DNA of 64,000 nucleotides from Qipengyuania sp. S6317L1 (GCF_023015615.1 NZ_JALKAJ010000005.1:434001-498000), one strand, 5' to 3'. Positions 9,531 through 19,802 are shown, numbered from the stretch's first letter. Made by a program: numbers and translations. Notes: generated by a model not told the origin, from the letters alone.

Positions 9531-11063
9531 ATGTCTGCCAATATTGCTGAAATGGAACGCAAGCGCGAAGCTGCCAGAATGGGCGGCGGGCAAAAGCGCA
9601 TCGACGCACAGCACGCCAAGGGCAAGCTGACCGCGCGCGAACGCCTCGATGTGTTGCTCGACGAAGGCTCGTTTGAAGAGATCGACACTTACGTAGAGCA
9701 TGATTGTGTTGATTTCGGCATGGCGGAACAGAAGATACCGGGCGACGGCGTCGTAACCGGCTCTGGCACGATCAACGGGCGGCTGGTCTATGTGTTCAGC
9801 CAGGACTTCACCGTCTTCGGCGGCTCCTTGTCGAAACGCCATGCGGAGAAAATCTGCAAGGTAATGGACACCGCCATGAAAGTGGGCGCTCCGGTGATCG
9901 GCCTCAATGACAGCGGCGGCGCGCGTATTCAGGAAGGCGTCGCATCGCTTGGCGGTTATGCCGATGTGTTCCAGAAGAACGTTCTCGCATCCGGAGTTAT
10001 CCCTCAGATCAGCCTTATCATGGGCCCTTGTGCAGGCGGCGCTGTATACTCGCCTGCCATGACCGACTTCATCTTTATGGTGAAGGATAGCTCTTACATG
10101 TTCGTGACCGGGCCGGACGTTGTGAAGACCGTCACCAACGAAGAAGTCACGCAGGAAGAGCTGGGCGGGGCGATTACCCACACAACCAAAACATCGGTCG
10201 CCGATATCGCTTTCGAGAATGACATCGAGACGCTCCTCGCAACGCGCGAGTTCTTCAACTACCTGCCATTGTCCAACCGCGAGGAAGCGCCAGAGCTTCC
10301 CACCAATGACCCGTGGGACCGGCTGGAGCACTCGCTCGACACCATTATCCCGGACAATGCGAACCAGCCTTATGATATGCATGAGGTGATCCGTAAGACA
10401 TTGGACGAAGGCGAGTTTTTCGAAATTCAGCCAGCGCACGCCGCCAACATCATCTGCGGCTTTGGCCGGGTTGAAGGGCGCACCGTGGGCGTGGTTGCGA
10501 ACCAGCCTATGGTGCTTGCTGGCGTACTCGATATTGCATCATCCAAGAAGGCCGCGCGTTTTGTGCGTTTCTGCGATGCGTTTGAAATTCCGATTGTGAC
10601 CTTCGTCGATGTTCCCGGCTTCCTGCCCGGCACGGCTCAGGAAATGGGCGGCATCATCAAGCACGGCGCAAAGCTGCTGTTCGCATATGGCGAGGCGACC
10701 GTGCCCAAGATCACCATCATCACCCGCAAGGCCTATGGCGGCGCATACGATGTGATGGCGTCCAAACACCTTCGCGGCGACCTCAACTACGCCTGGCCCA
10801 CCGCAGAGATCGCCGTGATGGGAGCCAAAGGTGCGGTGGAGATCATCTTCCGCCAAGACCGCGGCGATGCCGAGAAGATCGCGGAGAAAACCAAGGAATA
10901 TGAAGACCGCTTTGCCAACCCCTTCGTGGCGGCATCGCGTGGCTATATCGACGAGGTGATCCACCCGCATTCTACGCGGCGCAGGGTCGCGCTGGGGCTA
11001 AGGAAGCTGCGGACCAAGCAATTGGAGAACCCTTGGAAGAAGCATGATAATATTCCGTTGTGA
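9531..11063 (+). CDS. pccB: Propionyl-CoA carboxylase beta chain (carboxyltransferase)
   Basis: The carboxyltransferase half of propionyl-CoA carboxylase moves CO2 from carboxybiotin to propionyl-CoA, giving (S)-methylmalonyl-CoA. The 510-residue protein has the N-terminal [16 protein letters not shown] start, a SGGARIQEG crotonase-type acyl-CoA site and a [11 protein letters not shown] block near the C-terminus, all typical of PccB. The ATG at 9531 lies behind a purine-rich CAGGGACAGGG site; an in-frame ATG at 9483 is possible but lacks similarity. It opens the propionyl-CoA cluster whose biotin subunit PccA lies 10 kb downstream. The operon-mates mce and mcm support propionyl-CoA over acetyl-CoA as substrate. 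Confidence 0.95.
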   Translation: MSANIAEMERKREAARMGGGQKRIDAQHAKGKLTARERLDVLLDEGSFEEIDTYVEHDCVDFGMAEQKIPGDGVVTGSGTINGRLVYVFSQDFTVFGGSLSKRHAEKICKVMDTAMKVGAPVIGLNDSGGARIQEGVASLGGYADVFQKNVLASGVIPQISLIMGPCAGGAVYSPAMTDFIFMVKDSSYMFVTGPDVVKTVTNEEVTQEELGGAITHTTKTSVADIAFENDIETLLATREFFNYLPLSNREEAPELPTNDPWDRLEHSLDTIIPDNANQPYDMHEVIRKTLDEGEFFEIQPAHAANIICGFGRVEGRTVGVVANQPMVLAGVLDIASSKKAARFVRFCDAFEIPIVTFVDVPGFLPGTAQEMGGIIKHGAKLLFAYGEATVPKITIITRKAYGGAYDVMASKHLRGDLNYAWPTAEIAVMGAKGAVEIIFRQDRGDAEKIAEKTKEYEDRFANPFVAASRGYIDEVIHPHSTRRRVALGLRKLRTKQLENPWKKHDNIPL

Positions 11064-11434
11064 TGGAGTGGAGAGTGCTTCTTGAGCTAATCCTAAGTTT
11101 TGTAGTCACTTGGGGGATCGGATTAAGTCTCCCCTGCTTGATAAGATATCGAATTGCTCGTGCGCCTCTTGAGCCTTGGAAGGCCAATGCAATCGCTTTC
11201 GCAAACAGTTTGACTCTTTGGATCGCCTTTCGATTTGTGCTTTTGCTCTTGGATCAGACTGAGCCGGGCCCGGGTGTCGTTTGGGTCTTGGTGTTCTTTG
11301 CATCACGCTGGATCATGACACGCGGCTGGAAAGAGTCTTTAATTGAAAGAGCCGAAAGGCGGCTTGAGTCCAAGGACATCTCAGAGGATGAAAGAGCAAA
11401 ACTCGAAGATGGATTGGGCCGCCTTAAAAAATGA
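11063..11434 (+). CDS. Small membrane protein, unknown function
   Basis: A 123-residue protein that I do not recognise. Two hydrophobic segments are visible at about residues 5-25 and 45-85 (the second may be two), then a charged tail (ERAERRLESKDISEDERAKL) likely to form a helix. The ATG at 11063 overlaps the pccB stop codon by one base, so it is translationally coupled to pccB. Base composition is visibly less GC-rich than in pccB or mce, consistent with a later arrival. It is directly followed by the palindromic repeat at 11473. Coding status is likely but not certain. Confidence 0.65.
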   Translation: MEWRVLLELILSFVVTWGIGLSLPCLIRYRIARAPLEPWKANAIAFANSLTLWIAFRFVLLLLDQTEPGPGVVWVLVFFASRWIMTRGWKESLIERAERRLESKDISEDERAKLEDGLGRLKK

Positions 11435-11472
11435 CTCTGGCATCCTCTAGGACACAATACGCGAACTTTTTC

Positions 11473-11558
11473 CGTCATTGCGAGCGTAGCGAAGCAATCC
11501 AGAGCGGGTCGCGCGACGCCCTGGATTGCCGCGTCGCCTGCGGCTCCTCGCAATGACG
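11473..11558. repeat. Palindromic element A with 12-bp terminal inverted repeats
   Basis: An 86-base element bounded by perfect 12-bp inverted ends, CGTCATTGCGAG (11473-11484) and CTCGCAATGACG (11547-11558). Inside is a second imperfect dyad, with AGCAATCCAG and CTGGATTGC arms. The right end supplies the ATG of the GIY-YIG gene. Element B at 11862 has identical ends. Motifs of this TCATTGCGAG type are dispersed in many alphaproteobacterial genomes, which is known; MITE-like mobility is inferred. Confidence 0.85.
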
Positions 11559-11852
11559 ACCGGGAAATTGCCTTGTGTCTACATCATGGCCAGTAAGCGA
11601 AATGGCACACTCTACACTGGCGTGACTTCCGACCTGCCGAAGCGGACTTGGCAACACCGCGACGGTGTGGCTGACGGGTTCACAAAAAAGTATGGCTGCA
11701 AAATGCTCGTTTGGTTTGAACGGCACGACACGATGGATGCAGCCATAGCTCGCGAAAAGCAGATCAAGGCGGGCAACCGCCGAAAGAAGCTGGCTTTGAT
11801 CGAAACCGAAAACCCCACTTGGCACGACCTATTCGAAACCATTGCACAATGA
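11553..11852 (+). CDS. GIY-YIG nuclease-domain protein inside a palindrome-bounded unit
   Basis: The 99-residue protein is a single GIY-YIG endonuclease domain of the UPF0213/YhbQ-like group. The two signature tyrosines lie in CVYIM (Tyr10) and LYTGV (Tyr21). The catalytic Arg31 and His35 follow in KRTWQH, and Glu69 in AIAREKQIK, so the active site looks complete. The start codon at 11553 lies inside the right terminal repeat of the upstream palindrome, and a second palindrome begins 9 bases after the stop. The whole unit 11473-11946 interrupts the propionyl-CoA cluster between a membrane protein gene and mce. DNA cleavage is expected from the family; a role in spreading the flanking repeats is inference. 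Confidence 0.88.
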   Translation: MTTGKLPCVYIMASKRNGTLYTGVTSDLPKRTWQHRDGVADGFTKKYGCKMLVWFERHDTMDAAIAREKQIKAGNRRKKLALIETENPTWHDLFETIAQ

Positions 11853-11861
11853 CCCCGCACC

Positions 11862-11946
11862 CGTCATTGCGAGCCGCGAGGCGGCGTGGCAATCCAGAAT
11901 GGTGGAGCGAGACAGACTCGATTGCTTCGCTGCGCTCGCAATGACG
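11862..11946. repeat. Palindromic element B with 12-bp terminal inverted repeats
   Basis: An 85-base element with the same perfect ends as element A: CGTCATTGCGAG at 11862-11873 and CTCGCAATGACG at 11935-11946. The inner part shares the CAATCCAGA and GATTGCTTCG type sequences but differs from element A between the ends. It finishes 11 bases before the mce start codon, so the GAAAGG-like ribosome binding site of mce directly abuts the repeat. Confidence 0.85.
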
Positions 11947-11957
11947 AAAGGCATAAA

Positions 11958-12398
11958 ATGAAACTAGGCCGCCTAAACCATATCGGGATCGCAACGCCCT
12001 CCATCGCAGACTCCATCGCGCATTACCGCGACACGATGGGCGCGACGCAGATCACCGAGCCCTTTGACCTGCCCGAGCAGGGCGTCAAAGTCTGCTTTGT
12101 CGACACGCCCACAGACAGCGGAATGAACGGCACGCAGCTTGAGCTGATCGAGCCTTTTGACGAGAGCTCTCCGATCAACGGCTTCCTTGCCAAGAACCCG
12201 GCGGGTGGTCAGCACCATGTCTGCTTTGAAGTGCCCGATATCGAGGAAGCCCGGGCCTATTTCGAGGGGATCGGCAAACGCATCCTTGGCCCCACGCGGA
12301 TCGGTGCACACGGCACGCCGATCTTCTTCCTGCACCCAAAAGATATGAAGGGAATGCTCACCGAGATCATGGAAACGCCGAAAGAGGGAGCGCATTGA
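11958..12398 (+). CDS. mce: Methylmalonyl-CoA epimerase
   Basis: Converts (S)- to (R)-methylmalonyl-CoA between the carboxylase and the mutase. The 146-residue protein is a glyoxalase-fold enzyme. Metal-ligand positions are visible: His8 in LNHIGIA, a histidine in GGQHHVCFEVPDI and the Glu near the end (MLTEIMETP). The length is normal. The ATG at 11958 was chosen because the protein then begins MKLGRLNHIGIATPS; upstream in-frame codons would come from the palindromic element. The stop overlaps the start of the GST gene (TGATG). Confidence 0.94.
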   Translation: MKLGRLNHIGIATPSIADSIAHYRDTMGATQITEPFDLPEQGVKVCFVDTPTDSGMNGTQLELIEPFDESSPINGFLAKNPAGGQHHVCFEVPDIEEARAYFEGIGKRILGPTRIGAHGTPIFFLHPKDMKGMLTEIMETPKEGAH

Positions 12399-13009
12399 TG
12401 CTTCTCTATGACAGCCCCAGTCCCGCGCCCAATCCGCGGCGGGTTCGCATCTTTGCCGCTGAAAAGGGTATTGATCTTCCCTCCAAGGAAGTGTCCATCC
12501 CCAAGCGCGAGCAGAAATCGCCAGAATTCACCGCCAAGAACCCGCGCGGTCAGACGCCGATCCTCGAGCTAGACGATGGCACAGTTATCGCAGAGAGTGT
12601 GGCGATCATGCGCTATCTTGAGGCGCAGCATCCCGAACCGCCGATGTTCGGCACAAACGCGCTTGAAATTGCGCAGATCGAGATGTGGAGCCGCAGGGTT
12701 GAAATGATCCTCATGTCGACGGCCGGGGCGGTCTGGGTGCACACCCACGCCTTCACCTCCGCGCTACCGGGTCGCAACACAGACTGGGGCGAGGCCAATC
12801 GTCCGCGCGCCTTTGCTGCGATGCGGTTCTTCGATCAATCGCTGGCGGAGCGCGAATTTCTCGCAGGCGATACCTATAGCGCCGCCGATATCCTTCTTTT
12901 GACCACAGTGGATTTTGCAAATTTCATCGGCCTTGAAATGCCGGAAGAATGCAGCGCGCTTCGTGCATGGCACGAACGGGTTTCGGCAAGGCCCAGCGCG
13001 AAAGCCTGA
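12398..13009 (+). CDS. Glutathione S-transferase family protein
   Basis: A 203-residue cytosolic GST. The N-terminal thioredoxin-like domain begins LLYDSPSPAPNPRRVRIFAAEKG and holds the cis-proline loop (RGQTPILELDDG) and the ES pair that binds glutathione (VIAESVAIMRYL). The all-alpha C-terminal domain ends in LRAWHERVSARPS. The catalytic Ser/Cys near residue 9 is not certain. The start overlaps the mce stop by one base, so it is cotranscribed with the propionyl-CoA genes. Its substrate is unknown; it may handle electrophilic acyl-CoA by-products, which is only a guess. Confidence 0.85.
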   Translation: MLLYDSPSPAPNPRRVRIFAAEKGIDLPSKEVSIPKREQKSPEFTAKNPRGQTPILELDDGTVIAESVAIMRYLEAQHPEPPMFGTNALEIAQIEMWSRRVEMILMSTAGAVWVHTHAFTSALPGRNTDWGEANRPRAFAAMRFFDQSLAEREFLAGDTYSAADILLLTTVDFANFIGLEMPEECSALRAWHERVSARPSAKA

Positions 13010-13119
13010 TCGACCATTCTGTGCACATCGCTCTTGCACCGGCCTGCAATCCTCGGCAGGACCGGTTGCGAAACGAAACGCACACGCAACGCAATAACGC
13101 ACTCAGGGAGAGAGCCCAT

Positions 13120-13905
13120 ATGACCTATGAAACCATCAAGGTGGACCGCGAAGGCCCGCTGATGATCCTGACGCTGAACAAGCCGGATCGTTTGAACGCA
13201 ATGGCCCCGCAGATGGCCGATGAGATCGGTCAGGCATTTTATGACATTGGCGACGCGCGCGCAGTCCTCATAACTGGCGAGGGCAAAGGGTTTTGTTCTG
13301 GCGCAGACCTGTCCGCGCGCGGCGACGGCTCGGCGCTCGGCTCCAAAGGCGGCAGCCACGAGGCGCTGCAGAAACACTATAACCCCGCAATCAGCCAGAT
13401 CGTGCGTGCCGAAGTTCCCGTAATCTGCGCGGTTAACGGTCCGGCGGCGGGTGTGGGATGCTCGCTCGCTCTTGCAGCTGATTTCACCATTGTCGCCAAA
13501 AGCGCCTATTTTCTTCAGGCCTTCGTCAACATCGGCCTCGTGCCAGATGGCGGATCGACCTGGCTGCTCACCCGCGCAATCGGCCGTGCACGCGCCACAC
13601 GCATGATGATGCTGGGCGAGAAGATCGGCGGCGAACAGGCCGAGGAGTGGGGGCTTGCCTACAAGTGTGTCGACGACGGCGACCTGATGGACGAAGCGCG
13701 TGCGCTAGCGGAAAAGCTCGCCAATGGGCCGACGGTTGCGATCAAAACCATGAAGCGCAACATCGCAATGGCCGCGGACGGCACGCTTGAACAGGTGCTT
13801 GTCGCAGAAGCAGAAGGGCAGCGCATTGCTGGAGCGAGCCAAGACGCGATGGAAGGCGGCATGGCGTTCCTGCAAAAACGCAAAGCCGAGTTCAAAGGGC
13901 AGTAA
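13120..13905 (+). CDS. Enoyl-CoA hydratase/isomerase family protein
   Basis: A 261-residue crotonase-fold enzyme. It has the oxyanion-hole segments KGFCSGADL and NGPAAGVGCSLALAAD and the FVNIGLVPDGGSTWLL block. The second catalytic glutamate of classical hydratases appears as Asp in PDGG, a pattern frequent in PaaG-like isomerases, so ring-epoxide isomerase or a general enoyl-CoA isomerase is as likely as hydratase. The ATG at 13120 follows CAGGGAGAG. It is the last gene before a strong terminator at 13942, so it probably ends the pccB-initiated transcript. Confidence 0.87.
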   Translation: MTYETIKVDREGPLMILTLNKPDRLNAMAPQMADEIGQAFYDIGDARAVLITGEGKGFCSGADLSARGDGSALGSKGGSHEALQKHYNPAISQIVRAEVPVICAVNGPAAGVGCSLALAADFTIVAKSAYFLQAFVNIGLVPDGGSTWLLTRAIGRARATRMMMLGEKIGGEQAEEWGLAYKCVDDGDLMDEARALAEKLANGPTVAIKTMKRNIAMAADGTLEQVLVAEAEGQRIAGASQDAMEGGMAFLQKRKAEFKGQ

Positions 13906-13941
13906 GGCCCTCTCAAAATAAATAGGGATTCAAAAGAAATT

Positions 13942-13971
13942 GGGGCGGTGCCTTTGCGCTGCCCCTTTTTT
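13942..13971 (+). terminator. Strong intrinsic terminator between enoyl-CoA hydratase gene and mcm
   Basis: A 10-bp stem with two G-U pairs, GGGGCGGTGC against GCGCTGCCCC, closes on a CTTT loop and is followed by six T. The mcm start codon lies only 17 bases past the T run, leaving little room for a promoter downstream of the hairpin. Confidence 0.88.
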
Positions 13972-13988
13972 GATTTTAGAGCGTTCGC

Positions 13989-16151
13989 ATGACTGACACC
14001 AACGACTCCCGGCCAACACCCGCCGACTGGAAAGCCCTCGCTGACAAGGAAGTGAAGGGCCGCGACCTGACCTGGAACACGCCTGAAGGGTTTGAGATCA
14101 AACCGCTCTACACCGCAGAAGATCACGAGGGATGGGATCCGGGGCTCCCCGGGTTTGCGCCATTCACGCGCGGAGTAAAGGCGTCGATGTATGCAGGGCG
14201 CCCTTGGACGATCCGGCAATATGCGGGGTTCTCGACGGCTGAGGAATCAAACGCATTCTATCGCCGCAATCTGGCCGCGGGTCAGAAGGGGCTGTCGGTG
14301 GCCTTCGATCTTGCCACCCACCGTGGGTATGACAGCGACCACCCGCGCGTTGTGGGCGATGTAGGCAAGGCGGGCGTTGCGATTGATACGGTCGCGGATA
14401 TGGAAATCCTGTTCGACCAAATTCCGCTCGACACCATGAGCGTTTCCATGACGATGAACGGGGCGGTTATCCCGGTTCTGGCGTTCTACATCGTTGCAGC
14501 TGAGCGTTCGGGCGTCTCCCAAGAGAAGCTGGCAGGGACCATTCAGAACGACATTCTCAAAGAGTTCATGGTCCGCAACACCTATATCTATCCGCCCGAG
14601 CCTTCGATGCGGATCATCTCTGATATCATCGGATACACATCGGCCAACATGCCGAAATTCAACAGCATTTCGATTTCAGGCTATCATATGCATGAGGCTG
14701 GCGCGACGGCGGTGCAGGAGCTTGCCTTCACCATTGCGGATGGCAAGGAATATGCGAGCCGCGCGATGGCGACAGGGCTTGATATCGATGCCTTTGCAGG
14801 GCGTTTGTCGTTCTTCTTTGGGATCGGCATGAACTTCTTCATGGAGATCGCCAAACTGCGCGCGGCGCGCACGCTTTGGTATGAGGTGATGGATGGGCTG
14901 GGCGCGAAGGCCGAGCGTTCGAAGATGCTGCGCACCCACTGCCAGACTTCCGGTGTCTCCTTGCAAGAGCAGGATCCCTACAACAACGTCATGCGCACCA
15001 CGATTGAGGCGATGGCAGCGACGCTTGGTGGCACGCAAAGCTTGCACACCAACGCTCTCGACGAAGCCATCGCGCTTCCCACCGATTTCTCGGCGCGGAT
15101 TGCCCGCAACACGCAATTGGTGCTTCAGGAAGAGAGCGGCATCACCAATGTCGTCGATCCGCTTGGGGGCTCGCACTATATCGAGGCGCTGACCTCGAAA
15201 CTGGTCGAGGACGCCCGCGCTCTGATGGCCGAAGTCGACGAGGCTGGCGGCATGACCGCCTATGTCGCAACCGGCGCGCCCAAGGCCGCGATCGAGCGGG
15301 CGGCGGCGGAAAAGCAGACCATGGTCGATAAGGGCGAAACGGTCATTGTCGGGGTCAACAAGTACCGCAAGGACAAGGAAGACCCGATCGAAACGCTCGA
15401 CATCGACAACGCAGCGGTGCGCAAGGGTCAGATCAAGCGTCTTGCCGATGTGCGGAGCAAGCGCGACGAGGCGGCGTGTCAGGCGGCGTTGAAGGCTCTC
15501 ACCGAGGGCTCGGCAGCCGATGCGAACGTGCTGCAATTGGCAGTGGAAGCCGCGCGCCACGATGCGACTTTGGGCGAGATTTCCTCCGCCATGGAAGAGG
15601 TCTTTGGCCGCCATGATGCAACGCCGAAGCCTGTCTCGGGCGTTTACAAAACCGCATACGAGTTTGATCAGCGCTGGGCACAGGTCACTGACGGCGTCGA
15701 GGCAGTTGGGCGCCGCCTGGGCCGAAAGCCCCGCATGATGGTCGCCAAAATGGGCCAGGACGGCCACGACCGCGGCGCGAATGTCATCGCCAGCGCCTTT
15801 GCCGATATGGGCTTTGAGATTGTCTCAGGACCCCTGTTCCAGACGCCGGACGAGGCTTGCGCAATGGCTTTGGAGAATGATGTTGATGTGGTGGGCTGTT
15901 CAAGCCTTGCCGCCGGGCACAAGACACTGATTCCGGAACTGATCCGACTGCTCAAGGAAGCGGGTCGCCCCGATATTAAGGTCACCGCTGGGGGCGTAAT
16001 CCCCGCGACAGACTATGATTTTCTTCGCGAAGCGGGTGTGCAGGGGATCTATGGGCCGGGCTCCAATGTGGTAGAGTGCGCCGCCGATATTCTCACCATG
16101 CTCGGTCACAATATGCCCCCGCTTGATGGGCTGGAAGAGGCTGCGGAGTGA
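13989..16151 (+). CDS. Methylmalonyl-CoA mutase, single-chain form
   Basis: The adenosylcobalamin-dependent enzyme rearranges (R)-methylmalonyl-CoA to succinyl-CoA. The 720-residue chain contains both the substrate TIM barrel ([18 protein letters not shown] at about residue 73) and, from about 580, the B12-binding domain with the base-off signature GQDGHDRG, whose His593 ligates cobalt. This is the homodimeric type (ScpA/BhbA-like) rather than the small/large subunit pair. No MeaB-type GTPase chaperone gene is adjacent. It starts directly after a terminator, and the next gene begins within its stop codon (GTGA). Confidence 0.96.
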   Translation: MTDTNDSRPTPADWKALADKEVKGRDLTWNTPEGFEIKPLYTAEDHEGWDPGLPGFAPFTRGVKASMYAGRPWTIRQYAGFSTAEESNAFYRRNLAAGQKGLSVAFDLATHRGYDSDHPRVVGDVGKAGVAIDTVADMEILFDQIPLDTMSVSMTMNGAVIPVLAFYIVAAERSGVSQEKLAGTIQNDILKEFMVRNTYIYPPEPSMRIISDIIGYTSANMPKFNSISISGYHMHEAGATAVQELAFTIADGKEYASRAMATGLDIDAFAGRLSFFFGIGMNFFMEIAKLRAARTLWYEVMDGLGAKAERSKMLRTHCQTSGVSLQEQDPYNNVMRTTIEAMAATLGGTQSLHTNALDEAIALPTDFSARIARNTQLVLQEESGITNVVDPLGGSHYIEALTSKLVEDARALMAEVDEAGGMTAYVATGAPKAAIERAAAEKQTMVDKGETVIVGVNKYRKDKEDPIETLDIDNAAVRKGQIKRLADVRSKRDEAACQAALKALTEGSAADANVLQLAVEAARHDATLGEISSAMEEVFGRHDATPKPVSGVYKTAYEFDQRWAQVTDGVEAVGRRLGRKPRMMVAKMGQDGHDRGANVIASAFADMGFEIVSGPLFQTPDEACAMALENDVDVVGCSSLAAGHKTLIPELIRLLKEAGRPDIKVTAGGVIPATDYDFLREAGVQGIYGPGSNVVECAADILTMLGHNMPPLDGLEEAAE

Positions 16152-16594
16152 TCCTATCGTTACTCTCATTTGCTGTGCTCTCTGCTCAAGAATTGCCCCA
16201 AGCACAGCCTGCCCCACCTTCTAACAACGAAGTGACCGAGCCCGATTGCGTGATGCCGGTATCTGGAAGGGACATGGAGGGTTGCCGCGACCTCGCGTAT
16301 CCAAGAGCTCATTTCGAGCTGGAGGCGGCTTGGGCGGATGCCTCAAAAGTCGCAAGCGACTATGATGATATGGAAGTCCCCGGGAACGCTGAGCGCCCGA
16401 TGTCGAGTGCGCTGACTAGATCACATGGAAAATGGCTTAGATACCGGGATGACAATTGTCATCTAGCGATAGCGTTGTTTGAATCACGCGAGGAGCGAGG
16501 AGAGATATGGTCGGCTTGCATGGCACGACTGACGATCGCTAGAATCCAAGAGTTACGTGAGTTCACTGATCGAATAGAAAGACATCTCCGATGA
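16148..16594 (+). CDS. LprI-like (DUF1311) secreted protein, copy 1
   Basis: A 148-residue protein with a short hydrophobic N-terminus ([18 protein letters not shown]) that looks like a signal peptide, so it is probably periplasmic. The C-terminal part shows the DUF1311/LprI pattern: [15 protein letters not shown], then a second cysteine in [19 protein letters not shown]. LprI-type domains are linked to lysozyme inhibition in mycobacteria; that role is not established here. The GTG start overlaps the mcm stop by four bases and its stop overlaps metY by four. Composition is less GC-rich than both neighbours. A paralogue lies at 20531. Confidence 0.72.
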   Translation: MILSLLSFAVLSAQELPQAQPAPPSNNEVTEPDCVMPVSGRDMEGCRDLAYPRAHFELEAAWADASKVASDYDDMEVPGNAERPMSSALTRSHGKWLRYRDDNCHLAIALFESREERGEIWSACMARLTIARIQELREFTDRIERHLR

Positions 16595-17892
16595 CCGACC
16601 TCCCCGAAGGCACGCGCCCCGAAACTCTCGCCGTCCACGCAGGCACTCAGCCTGACCCCACCACAAACGCCCGGATTACGCCGATTTATCAGACGGCGGG
16701 CTACACTTTTGACAGCCCCGAGCACGCGGCCAACCTGTTCAATCTTAGCGAGTTCGGCAACATCTATTCGCGCATTATGAACCCGACCAATGATGCGCTG
16801 GAGAAGAAGGTTGCAGCGCTCGAGGGCGGTGTGGGAGCACTCGGTGTCGCTTCGGGTCACGCGGCGCAGTTGATCGCATTCCACACGCTGATGGAGCCGG
16901 GCTGCAATATCGTCGCGGCGAAGAAGCTTTATGGCGGATCGCTTAATCAGATGGGCGAAGCTTTCCTCAAATTCGGTTGGGAAACCCGCTTCGTCGATGT
17001 CGATGATGTCGAGAATGTCCGCGCGGCGATGGATGAAAACACGCGCGCCGTCTTTATCGAGAGTCTCGCCAACCCCGGCGGCGTCGTCACCGATATCGAA
17101 GCCATCGCAGCCGCCGCTCACGAGGGCGGCGTGCCGCTGATCGTGGACAACACGATGGCGACACCTGCGCTGTGCCGTCCGTTTGAACATGGCGCAGATA
17201 TTGTCACACATTCGACCACCAAGTTTCTGAACGGCCACGGAAATGCCGTGGGCGGGGTGATCGTCGATAGCGGCAATTTCGATTGGAAAGCGCAAGGCGA
17301 TAAGTTCCCCTCACTGACCAAGCCAAACGGTTCGTATCACGGCGCGGTACTGGTCGATGCGTTGGAGCCCATTGGGCCAATCGCATTCATCACCGCTTGC
17401 CGCGTGCTGGGCCTGCGCGATCTTGGACCTGCCATGGCGCCGATGAATGCGTTTCTGGCGCTTACAGGTATGGAGACGCTGCATCTTCGTATGGAGCGAC
17501 ACTGCGCCAATGCCCACGCGCTCGCAGAGTGGCTTGAGATGCAGGACGCGGTTGAATGGGTAAGCTATGCCGGGCTCCCCGATAACCCATACAACGCGAA
17601 CGCCCGAAAATACCTCGGCGGCAAAGGCGGGGCGGTGTTCACCTTTGGCCTCAAGGGCGGCTACGAAGCGGGCAAGGCCCTTGTTTCAAATGTTAAACTT
17701 TTCAGCCACTTGGCGAACATTGGTGACACACGTTCGCTAATCATTCACCCGGCATCCACCACTCATAGCCAGCTTTCTGCAGAAGATTTGGTTGCAGCGG
17801 GCGCTGGCCCGGATGTAGTGCGCGTCTCGGTCGGTATCGAGCATATCGACGATATCAAAGCCGACCTCGAACAGGCGCTAAACGCAGGATAA
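16591..17892 (+). CDS. metY: O-acetylhomoserine aminocarboxypropyltransferase (sulfhydrylase)
   Basis: A PLP enzyme of the Cys/Met metabolism family that makes homocysteine from O-acetylhomoserine and sulfide. In the 433-residue protein the PLP lysine is Lys211 in [11 protein letters not shown]. The start [21 protein letters not shown] and the family length favour MetY over cystathionine gamma-synthase or MetZ, which are nearer 390-400 residues. It is embedded in the propionyl-CoA cluster and overlaps the gene before it by four bases. The link may be methionine-derived 2-oxobutyrate feeding propionyl-CoA, which is an inference. Confidence 0.9.
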   Translation: MTDLPEGTRPETLAVHAGTQPDPTTNARITPIYQTAGYTFDSPEHAANLFNLSEFGNIYSRIMNPTNDALEKKVAALEGGVGALGVASGHAAQLIAFHTLMEPGCNIVAAKKLYGGSLNQMGEAFLKFGWETRFVDVDDVENVRAAMDENTRAVFIESLANPGGVVTDIEAIAAAAHEGGVPLIVDNTMATPALCRPFEHGADIVTHSTTKFLNGHGNAVGGVIVDSGNFDWKAQGDKFPSLTKPNGSYHGAVLVDALEPIGPIAFITACRVLGLRDLGPAMAPMNAFLALTGMETLHLRMERHCANAHALAEWLEMQDAVEWVSYAGLPDNPYNANARKYLGGKGGAVFTFGLKGGYEAGKALVSNVKLFSHLANIGDTRSLIIHPASTTHSQLSAEDLVAAGAGPDVVRVSVGIEHIDDIKADLEQALNAG

Positions 17893-17894
17893 TA

Positions 17895-18905
17895 ATGACC
17901 CAAATTTGTAACGACTGGACACGCGAGGAAATCGCAGACCTCTTCGATCTGCCCTTCACCGAGCTGCTTTTTCAAGCTGCAAGCGTCCACCGGAACAACC
18001 ACCCTCCAGAACAGATCCAGTTGTGCACGCTGTTGAGCATCAAGACCGGTGGCTGCCCAGAGGATTGTGGCTATTGCTCGCAAAGCGTGAAGGCCGATAG
18101 CGGCGTCGAGGCGACCAAGTTGATGGACGTACAAGCCGTGCTGCAACGCGCGGCTCAGGCGAAGGACCAGGGCTCGCAGCGGTTCTGCATGGGCGCCGCG
18201 TGGCGCAACCCGAAGGACCGCGATATGCCAGCGATCATCGAGATCGTGAAAGGCGTGCGCGATATGGGGCTCGAAACCTGCATGACACTTGGCATGCTTG
18301 AGCCGCATCAGGCGGACATGCTCGCCGAGGCGGGGCTCGATTATTACAACCACAACATCGATAGCAGTCCGGAATATTATGAGCGTGTGATCTCTACCCG
18401 CGATTTCCAATGCCGCCTCGATACGCTGGACAATGTGCGCAAGGCGGGCATCAATGTGTGCTCGGGCGGCATTCTTGGCATGGGCGAAACGCGCGAGGAT
18501 CGGGTGGGCTTTGTCCACACGCTTGCGACGCTGGAAGAGCATCCTGAAAGCGTTCCGGTTAACGCACTGGTGCCGGTTAAGGGCACGGTGCTGGGCGATA
18601 TGCTTGCCGATACGCCGATGGCAAAGATCGACGATATCGAGTTCGTGCGCACGGTTGCGGTTGCCCGTATCACGATGCCGATGTCGATGGTGCGCCTGTC
18701 TGCTGGCCGAGAGTCAATGAGCGAGGCGACGCAAGCCTTGTGTTTCCTGGCTGGCGCAAACTCGATCTTCACCGGAGACAAGCTACTCACCGCGCCCAAT
18801 GCGGGCGATGACAGCGACGGGGCATTGTTTGCAAAGCTTGGCCTCACCGCGCTGCAAGGCGAAGAACCGGCCCGCGCGTGTAAACAGGCAGAGCCTGCGC
18901 AGTGA
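17895..18905 (+). CDS. bioB: Biotin synthase
   Basis: A radical-SAM enzyme that inserts sulfur into dethiobiotin. The 336-residue protein has the CxxxCxxC cluster motif CPEDCGYC (Cys54, Cys58, Cys61) and the family stretch [14 protein letters not shown]. The last part, [17 protein letters not shown], is also typical. It begins two bases after metY. No bioA, bioD or bioF is in the window. Its place in the same unit as pccA, the biotin-carrying subunit, suggests cofactor supply is coexpressed with its consumer. Confidence 0.96.
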   Translation: MTQICNDWTREEIADLFDLPFTELLFQAASVHRNNHPPEQIQLCTLLSIKTGGCPEDCGYCSQSVKADSGVEATKLMDVQAVLQRAAQAKDQGSQRFCMGAAWRNPKDRDMPAIIEIVKGVRDMGLETCMTLGMLEPHQADMLAEAGLDYYNHNIDSSPEYYERVISTRDFQCRLDTLDNVRKAGINVCSGGILGMGETREDRVGFVHTLATLEEHPESVPVNALVPVKGTVLGDMLADTPMAKIDDIEFVRTVAVARITMPMSMVRLSAGRESMSEATQALCFLAGANSIFTGDKLLTAPNAGDDSDGALFAKLGLTALQGEEPARACKQAEPAQ

Positions 18906-19738
18906 TCTCGGAGATTGCGGCCCTTTTTCTGGCGCTGCAGGCTCCGTCTGATTTTTCGCCGCTTGTCGTGGGGGAGAGCGCAAACGCGACTGTCCTTGAC
19001 GCAGAGCGCGAAATCAATGTCGTGCTTCCTTCAAGCTACACACAGGAGACAGAGCGCCAATGGCCGATCGTCATCATGCTGGACGGCGGGATGCAGCAGG
19101 ATGTGATGATGGGTGTTGGCATCCACAATTGGAACCGTCTGTGGGGCCGCAGCAAAGAAGCCATCTGGGTCGGTATCGAGACGAAGGACAGGCAACGCGA
19201 ATTGCTCCCCCCAACGCGTGATGCGGCGGAACAAAAGCGCTATCCAACGGCGGGCCAAAGCGATATTTTCCGCGCTTGGCTCGTCGATACGATGCTACCG
19301 CTGATTGCTGCTCGCTATCGCGGCAATGGCGAAGTCTATCTTGTCGGAGAAAGCGCAGCGGGGCATTTTGTTGTCGAAACCTGGGCCTCTGGTACGCACG
19401 CCTTTTCCGGATACGCTGCGATTTCGCCCAGTCTGCAATGGGATGAGCAATCCCTTTCGCGCACGGTCGCCGGACAAGAGGTCAATGACGCGCCGCTGTA
19501 TATCTCCCTCGCTGATGAGGGTGGGCTGACACGGGAGGGTATCCTACGCCTCGTCGATGCGCTGCCCAAGGATCAGCGATGGTGTTTTTCCGACCGCCGC
19601 GAGGACCTTGTCCATGCAAACAGCCTGCACGGGCTTCTTCCCGAGGCGCTGCAGTTCCTGATGCCGACACCGGCCTATTGGCTGGAAGAATACGGGTTTG
19701 TGCTGCGATGTGATCGGCAGGGGCTGGCTGCTGATTAG
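18902..19738 (+). CDS. Alpha/beta-hydrolase, esterase-like (EntF/esterase D type), probably exported
   Basis: A 278-residue protein of the putative-esterase group. It has a nucleophile elbow of GxSxG type in VGESAAGHF and an early strand [12 protein letters not shown], typical of this group. A hydrophobic N-terminus ([14 protein letters not shown]) may be a signal peptide. The catalytic acid and histidine are not certain; His in [10 protein letters not shown] is a candidate. The GTG start overlaps the bioB stop by four bases. The substrate is unknown; because it follows bioB, pimeloyl-ester hydrolysis (a BioH-like role) is worth a thought, but there is no sequence support for it. Confidence 0.7.
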   Translation: MISEIAALFLALQAPSDFSPLVVGESANATVLDAEREINVVLPSSYTQETERQWPIVIMLDGGMQQDVMMGVGIHNWNRLWGRSKEAIWVGIETKDRQRELLPPTRDAAEQKRYPTAGQSDIFRAWLVDTMLPLIAARYRGNGEVYLVGESAAGHFVVETWASGTHAFSGYAAISPSLQWDEQSLSRTVAGQEVNDAPLYISLADEGGLTREGILRLVDALPKDQRWCFSDRREDLVHANSLHGLLPEALQFLMPTPAYWLEEYGFVLRCDRQGLAAD

Positions 19739-19802
19739 TTCGACCCTTGGATTTTGCGTGAACGATCTTCTCCCCAAGGCACGTGGGGGAGGGCGTTTGA
19801 GG

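Noticed and set aside
13906..13988. Cobalamin riboswitch in front of mcm
   Set aside because: The spacer is too short and shows only a terminator hairpin, with no B12-box-like sequence.
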